DNA from: Methanosarcinales archaeon ex4572_44
Lineage (GTDB): Archaea; Halobacteriota; Methanosarcinia; Methanosarcinales; EX4572-44
Reading direction: 5' to 3'
Length of the DNA stretch: 9,544 nt
Assembly (NCBI GenBank): GCA_002254825.2
Contig: NJEL02000070.1
Span: 1-9,544 of the forward strand
The position numbers and the translations under genes were made by a program. Under the pieces are notes generated by a model. It was not told the origin of the DNA. It ran no database searches and saw only the letters and a list, made by a program, of their open reading frames with translations. Each line of letters starts with the position of its first letter. Position 1 is the first letter of the stretch. Positions 6,704-9,544 of the stretch are shown here, in pieces.

Positions 6704-7557
6704 TAAAAAAAGCCGTGATACCAGCCGCGGGGCTTGGGACTAGGTTTCTGCCGGCAACGAAATCGATGCCGAAGGAGATGCTGCCCATTATAGATAAGCC
6801 CATCATTCATTTCGTAGTTGAAGAAGCAATTTTTTCAGGAATTGAAGATATTATAGTCGTCACAGGCAGAGGAAAAAGGGCGATAGAGGATTATTTTGAT
6901 GCTTCTCCAGAGATTGAGAACCATCTTGTGAGGAATAAGAAGTATGAATTATTAAGAGAAGTACAGGATATTTCTTCTTTGGCTGATATTCATTATATCA
7001 GACAGAAAGATCCAAAGGGATTGGGGGATGCTGTCCTAAAAGCAGAGAAGCATGTAGGAGACGAGCCTTTTGCCGTTTTATTGGGTGATGACATAATAAA
7101 AGCGGGGACCCCTTGTATTAAGCAACTAATGAATTTATTTGAAAAGCACAAACGTGCAGTGATTGGTGTTGAAGAAGTAGCAAAAGAGAAAATAAAGGAT
7201 TATGGTATAATAAAAGGAAAAAAAATAGACCAATCAATTTATTTAATAGAAAACATAATTGAAAAGCCATCTTTGGAAGAAGCGCCTTCAAATATCGGGA
7301 CTGTTGGGAGGTATGTGCTTACACCAGAGACATTTGACTACATCAAGAAAACCCCTCCGGGAAAAGGAAACGAAATGCAGCTTACAGACGCTATTAAAAT
7401 GCTAATAGGGGAAGAAGATGTCTATGGTTATGCGTTTAGTGGAAAAAGATACGATGCTGGGAATAAGGCTGAATACGTAAAAGCGATTGTAGATTTTGCT
7501 CTGGAAAGAGAGGAGTTAAAAAAGGATGTTAAGAGATATTTAGAAGGGTTAACATGA
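6700..7557 (+). CDS. galU: UTP-glucose-1-phosphate uridylyltransferase
   Basis: It makes UDP-glucose from UTP and glucose-1-phosphate, the precursor for glucuronate and galactose nucleotides used in glycan assembly. The protein has 285 residues, the normal GalU length. Landmarks are the nucleotide loop AAGLGTRFLPATKSMPKEML (residues 9-28), RQKDPKGLGDAV (101-112), the LLGDD metal/sugar site (127-131), VGRYVLTPE (203-210 region), EMQLTDAI (225-232) and YDAGNKAEYVKA (251-262). ATG 6700 overlaps the preceding stop as ATGA, and its own stop overlaps the next ATG the same way (7554-7557). It would feed the UDP-glucose dehydrogenase and epimerase encoded beside it. Its sequence stays purine-rich to the end (G18:C2 in the last 60 bases), unlike the preceding gene, which suggests a different history. 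Confidence 0.95.
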   Translation: MIKKAVIPAAGLGTRFLPATKSMPKEMLPIIDKPIIHFVVEEAIFSGIEDIIVVTGRGKRAIEDYFDASPEIENHLVRNKKYELLREVQDISSLADIHYIRQKDPKGLGDAVLKAEKHVGDEPFAVLLGDDIIKAGTPCIKQLMNLFEKHKRAVIGVEEVAKEKIKDYGIIKGKKIDQSIYLIENIIEKPSLEEAPSNIGTVGRYVLTPETFDYIKKTPPGKGNEMQLTDAIKMLIGEEDVYGYAFSGKRYDAGNKAEYVKAIVDFALEREELKKDVKRYLEGLT

Positions 7558-7943
7558 AGACGATGTCAATGCACGAAGTAAAAGAGCAAATAAAGCCAAT
7601 AGTGGATGAATTAAGTGGCATTGAAGTCGAGGCAATATATTTATTTGGTTCGTATGCAAAAGGCAATGCAAAGCCAATTTCTGATATAGATATCTGCGTA
7701 CTTACAAAAAAAAATATTACAAAAAATATAAAAGAAAATATATTGAGTAATTCGTCTAAAAAAATAGACATTTCCATATTCTGGGATCTCCCTCCAACTC
7801 TAAGATTTAGGGTTTTTAAAGAAGGAAAGCTGTTGTATAAAAAAGATGAAATATCATTGCAAAGAGTTAAAATAACCACGCTCAAATCTTATTTGGATAT
7901 CCAACCGATGATTAAAAGGCACTGCATTCATATATTAGGTTAG
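7554..7943 (+). CDS. MntA-like minimal nucleotidyltransferase (antitoxin of a HEPN-MNT pair)
   Basis: This is a 129-residue polymerase-beta-like nucleotidyltransferase. The signature GS-x10-DxD is complete: G32-S33, then D44 and D46 in FGSYAKGNAKPISDIDICV. A third acidic residue follows at D72 (KKIDISIF). In studied MntA-HepT systems this protein neutralises the HEPN RNase by attaching AMP to a tyrosine of the toxin; that role is inferred here from the motif and the neighbour. The start at 7554 follows AGAAGGG (7542-7548) and overlaps the galU stop as ATGA. In-frame ATGs at 7563 and 7569 are less well placed. The gene is very A/T-rich (11 G or C in the 60 bases 7681-7740). Alternatively, it could be an orphan MNT with another target. 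Confidence 0.85.
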   Translation: MKTMSMHEVKEQIKPIVDELSGIEVEAIYLFGSYAKGNAKPISDIDICVLTKKNITKNIKENILSNSSKKIDISIFWDLPPTLRFRVFKEGKLLYKKDEISLQRVKITTLKSYLDIQPMIKRHCIHILG

Positions 7944-7947
7944 GTGA
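7942..7947 (+). promoter_or_regulatory. Shine-Dalgarno site deciding the hepT start
   Basis: AGGTGA abuts the ATG at 7948 with no spacer but lies 6 nt before the in-frame ATG at 7954. The second ATG is therefore the more likely start. Confidence 0.55.
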
Positions 7948-7953
7948 ATGAAA

Positions 7954-8367
7954 ATGTATGACGTGGAAAGAATTGGAAAAATAATAAACGACATTGGAAG
8001 ATATTTTAGAGATTTAGAAGAATTAAACGTAACAAGAGTAGAAGACTTAGAGGACAGAAAGAATTTTTACGCTATCTCAATGGTTTTGTTCTCTATTCTC
8101 AACAGATCCATAGACCTGGGAGATGAAATAGTGATGGCAAACAATCTGGGTATGCCATCCACCTACAAAGAGATTTTTAAATTGTTAACCAAGAACAAGT
8201 TCATCAGTAAAGATATGGGAGAAGAATTATCTAATTTAGTCTTTTATAGGAATTTGTTGTCCCATGAATACCACGATCTAACCGAAGAAGATGTTTTTGA
8301 AACCTTCAAGAAGATAAGCATTATCAAAAAGTTCGTGGAGAGAATAAAGGATATCCTTAAGAAGTAA
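7954..8367 (+). CDS. HepT-like HEPN toxin (RNase)
   Basis: This is a small helical HEPN-domain protein of 137 residues (139 from ATG 7948). The catalytic signature R-x4-H-x-Y is intact in RNLLSHEY: R99, H104 and Y106, counted from the ATG at 7954. HEPN RNases of this type cut RNA in the cell and arrest growth; the tyrosine of the motif is the AMP acceptor for the partner MntA in characterised systems. It lies 10 nt after the nucleotidyltransferase gene, in the usual antitoxin-toxin arrangement, and shares its A/T-rich codon use. The 56-bp gap to the epimerase is the largest in this operon before the flippase. Family assignment is firm from motif, size and partner; activity in the cell is inferred. 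Confidence 0.87.
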   Translation: MYDVERIGKIINDIGRYFRDLEELNVTRVEDLEDRKNFYAISMVLFSILNRSIDLGDEIVMANNLGMPSTYKEIFKLLTKNKFISKDMGEELSNLVFYRNLLSHEYHDLTEEDVFETFKKISIIKKFVERIKDILKK

Positions 8368-8423
8368 GAGGGGTTATGGAAATGGTGTTGATTACGAGGG
8401 GATTTACAGGAGAAAATACAGAT

Positions 8424-9359
8424 ATGAAAGCACTTGTAACAGGATGTTCTGGATTTATAGGGAGTCATTTGTCAGATAAATTGTTAGAACACGGATATGA
8501 CGTAGTCGGGATAGACTGTTTCACAGATTACTATTCGAGAGAGATAAAAGAGGCAAATATAGCAAACGCCCTAAATCATAAAAATTTTGAATTCGTTGAA
8601 GGAGACCTCTTAGACATGAATTCTTATCCCGAAGTTGATTACGTATTCCACGAAGCCGCACAAGCAGGTGTACGAAAGAGCTGGGGAAAAGACTTTGAGA
8701 TTTACACGAGAAACAATATTCTGGTGACACAAAAGTTATTAGAATTTTATAAGAACAAAAAAACAATAAAATTCGTTTATGCCTCCTCCTCCTCAGTATA
8801 TGGAGATACTGAGTTACCAATGAAGGAAAAAACATCATTAAATCCAGTTTCCCCATATGGAGTAACAAAACTCGCCGCAGAAAACCTATGTTACCTTTAC
8901 TGGAAAAACTACGGTCTCCCCACAGCATCATTAAGATATTTCACTGTTTACGGGCCAAGACAAAGACCAGATATGGCGATACACAAGTTTGTAAAAGCAA
9001 TCTCCAACGAGGACGAGATAACAATTTTCGGGGACGGAACCCAAACAAGGGATTTCACTTACATAGATGACGCTATTGAAGCAAACCTATTAGCTGCCAA
9101 TAGCGACTCAAAAGGTGAGATCTTTAATGTCGGCGGTGGAAGCACAATAAGCGTCAACGAACTAATCAAACTAATAGGAAAAACCCTCCAAAAAGAACCC
9201 AAAATCAAATATATCGAAAAACAGAAAGGAGACGTCACGGACACACTAGCAGATACCAGTAAAATAAATGCTGAAATAAATTGGAAGCCCAAGACCAAAA
9301 TAAAGGAAGGAATTAAACAATTCATAGAATGGTATAAGAACCAAATGAAAACAGATTAA
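8424..9359 (+). CDS. NAD-dependent UDP-sugar epimerase (UDP-glucose / UDP-glucuronate 4-epimerase type)
   Basis: This is an extended short-chain dehydrogenase/reductase of 311 residues acting on nucleotide sugars. Landmarks are the NAD loop TGCSGFIG (residues 6-13), acidic D31 at the end of strand 2 (NAD preference), HEAAQAGVRKSW (76-87), the catalytic serine region ASSSSVYG (120-127), the YxxxK pair Y145/K149 in SPYGVTK, and FGDGTQTRDFTYIDD (202-216). AAQAGVR is common in UDP-glucuronate 4-epimerases, so that substrate is favoured and fits a neighbouring UDP-glucose dehydrogenase, but UDP-glucose 4-epimerase remains possible. The ATG at 8424 is chosen because the family begins directly with the Rossmann strand and AGGAG lies at 8408-8412. 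The frame extends to an ATG at 8376, which has no family support. Confidence 0.9.
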   Translation: MKALVTGCSGFIGSHLSDKLLEHGYDVVGIDCFTDYYSREIKEANIANALNHKNFEFVEGDLLDMNSYPEVDYVFHEAAQAGVRKSWGKDFEIYTRNNILVTQKLLEFYKNKKTIKFVYASSSSVYGDTELPMKEKTSLNPVSPYGVTKLAAENLCYLYWKNYGLPTASLRYFTVYGPRQRPDMAIHKFVKAISNEDEITIFGDGTQTRDFTYIDDAIEANLLAANSDSKGEIFNVGGGSTISVNELIKLIGKTLQKEPKIKYIEKQKGDVTDTLADTSKINAEINWKPKTKIKEGIKQFIEWYKNQMKTD

Positions 9360-9370
9360 AAATATATTTA
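9358..9370 (+). promoter_or_regulatory. TATA box for the polysaccharide flippase, possibly leaderless
   Basis: AAAAATATATTTA straddles the end of the epimerase gene and is centred about 23 nt before the next ATG (9387). No Shine-Dalgarno site precedes that ATG. The spacing is what a leaderless archaeal transcript would show, so the flippase may be transcribed separately from the upstream operon. Confidence 0.5.
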
Positions 9371-9386
9371 CCTTCGTTGATTTTTA

Positions 9387-9544
9387 ATGAGCTCAGAAGA
9401 GTCATACCTCGACGTTTCACTGCGAAAAATAGCCAAAGGAGCAGGGATAAGCTTTATAGGGACAGCAATAGGGATGTTCTTTGGTTTTATTACAAGAATA
9501 ATCATTGCAAAATGGCTTGGTCCATCAGATTACGGGTTGATTTC
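9387..9544 (+). CDS. Polysaccharide/lipid-linked sugar flippase (Wzx/MATE-like), start only
   Basis: Only the first 52 codons are inside the window. After a short polar N terminus (MSSEESYLDVSLRKIAKGAG), the first membrane helix ISFIGTAIGMFFGFITRIIIA leads into AKWLGPSDYGLIS. The pairing of a first helix ending in R-I-I-I-A with a following LGP-x-DYG is typical of the RfbX/Wzx and PST flippase families, which move lipid-linked sugars across the membrane. The location next to sugar-nucleotide genes supports this. The rest of the protein, and so the family subtype, cannot be seen. Confidence 0.8.
   Translation, partial: MSSEESYLDVSLRKIAKGAGISFIGTAIGMFFGFITRIIIAKWLGPSDYGLI

Noticed and set aside
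8376..8423. 16-codon upstream extension of the epimerase
   Set aside because: Family members begin directly with the Rossmann strand at the ATG at 8424, which has AGGAG upstream.

Overview
The window looks archaeal, most likely from a euryarchaeon related to methanogens or methane oxidisers. The evidence is the long (152-residue) archaeal-type ribosomal protein S15 followed directly by a DHH-family exonuclease gene, A/T-rich TATA boxes placed where archaeal promoters expect them, and several TTG or ATG starts without a clear Shine-Dalgarno site. The exact lineage cannot be read from this sequence alone.

Left half (1-5809), mainly core-metabolism genes. A proC gene (proline synthesis) is followed on the minus strand by a sugar-nucleotide nucleotidyltransferase that runs off the left edge and carries a frameshift. 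An A/T-rich divergent region (about 1210-1483) separates proC from a plus-strand polytopic membrane protein of the flippase-like/UPF0104 (LPG_synthase_TM) family. Convergent to it is the minus-strand pair rpsO (S15) and a DHH/RecJ-like nuclease whose last part is frameshifted and eroded. Then comes pyrC (dihydroorotase, pyrimidine synthesis), also on the minus strand.

Right half (6062-9544), a surface-polysaccharide island on the plus strand. It opens abruptly with the catalytic part of a UDP-glucose dehydrogenase that has lost its NAD-binding N terminus. It continues with galU (UDP-glucose synthesis, ATGA overlap), a MntA/HepT-type nucleotidyltransferase-HEPN toxin-antitoxin pair (ATGA overlap with galU), a UDP-sugar epimerase, and the start of a polysaccharide flippase with its own TATA box. 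GalU, UDP-glucose dehydrogenase and a UDP-glucuronate/UDP-glucose 4-epimerase are consecutive steps that supply UDP-glucose, UDP-glucuronate and UDP-galacturonate or UDP-galactose to glycan assembly; the flippase would export the lipid-linked product. The toxin-antitoxin pair is a passenger or guard inside this operon.

The points most worth a second look are the toxin-antitoxin module translationally coupled to galU, the truncated dehydrogenase at the island boundary with a promoter right at the break, a five-tract G-quadruplex motif inside it, two frameshifts of the same sign in the left half, and a within-gene reversal of G/C skew in some plus-strand genes. I see no tRNA, rRNA, CRISPR array or insertion sequence, and no gene-free stretch longer than 300 bases.
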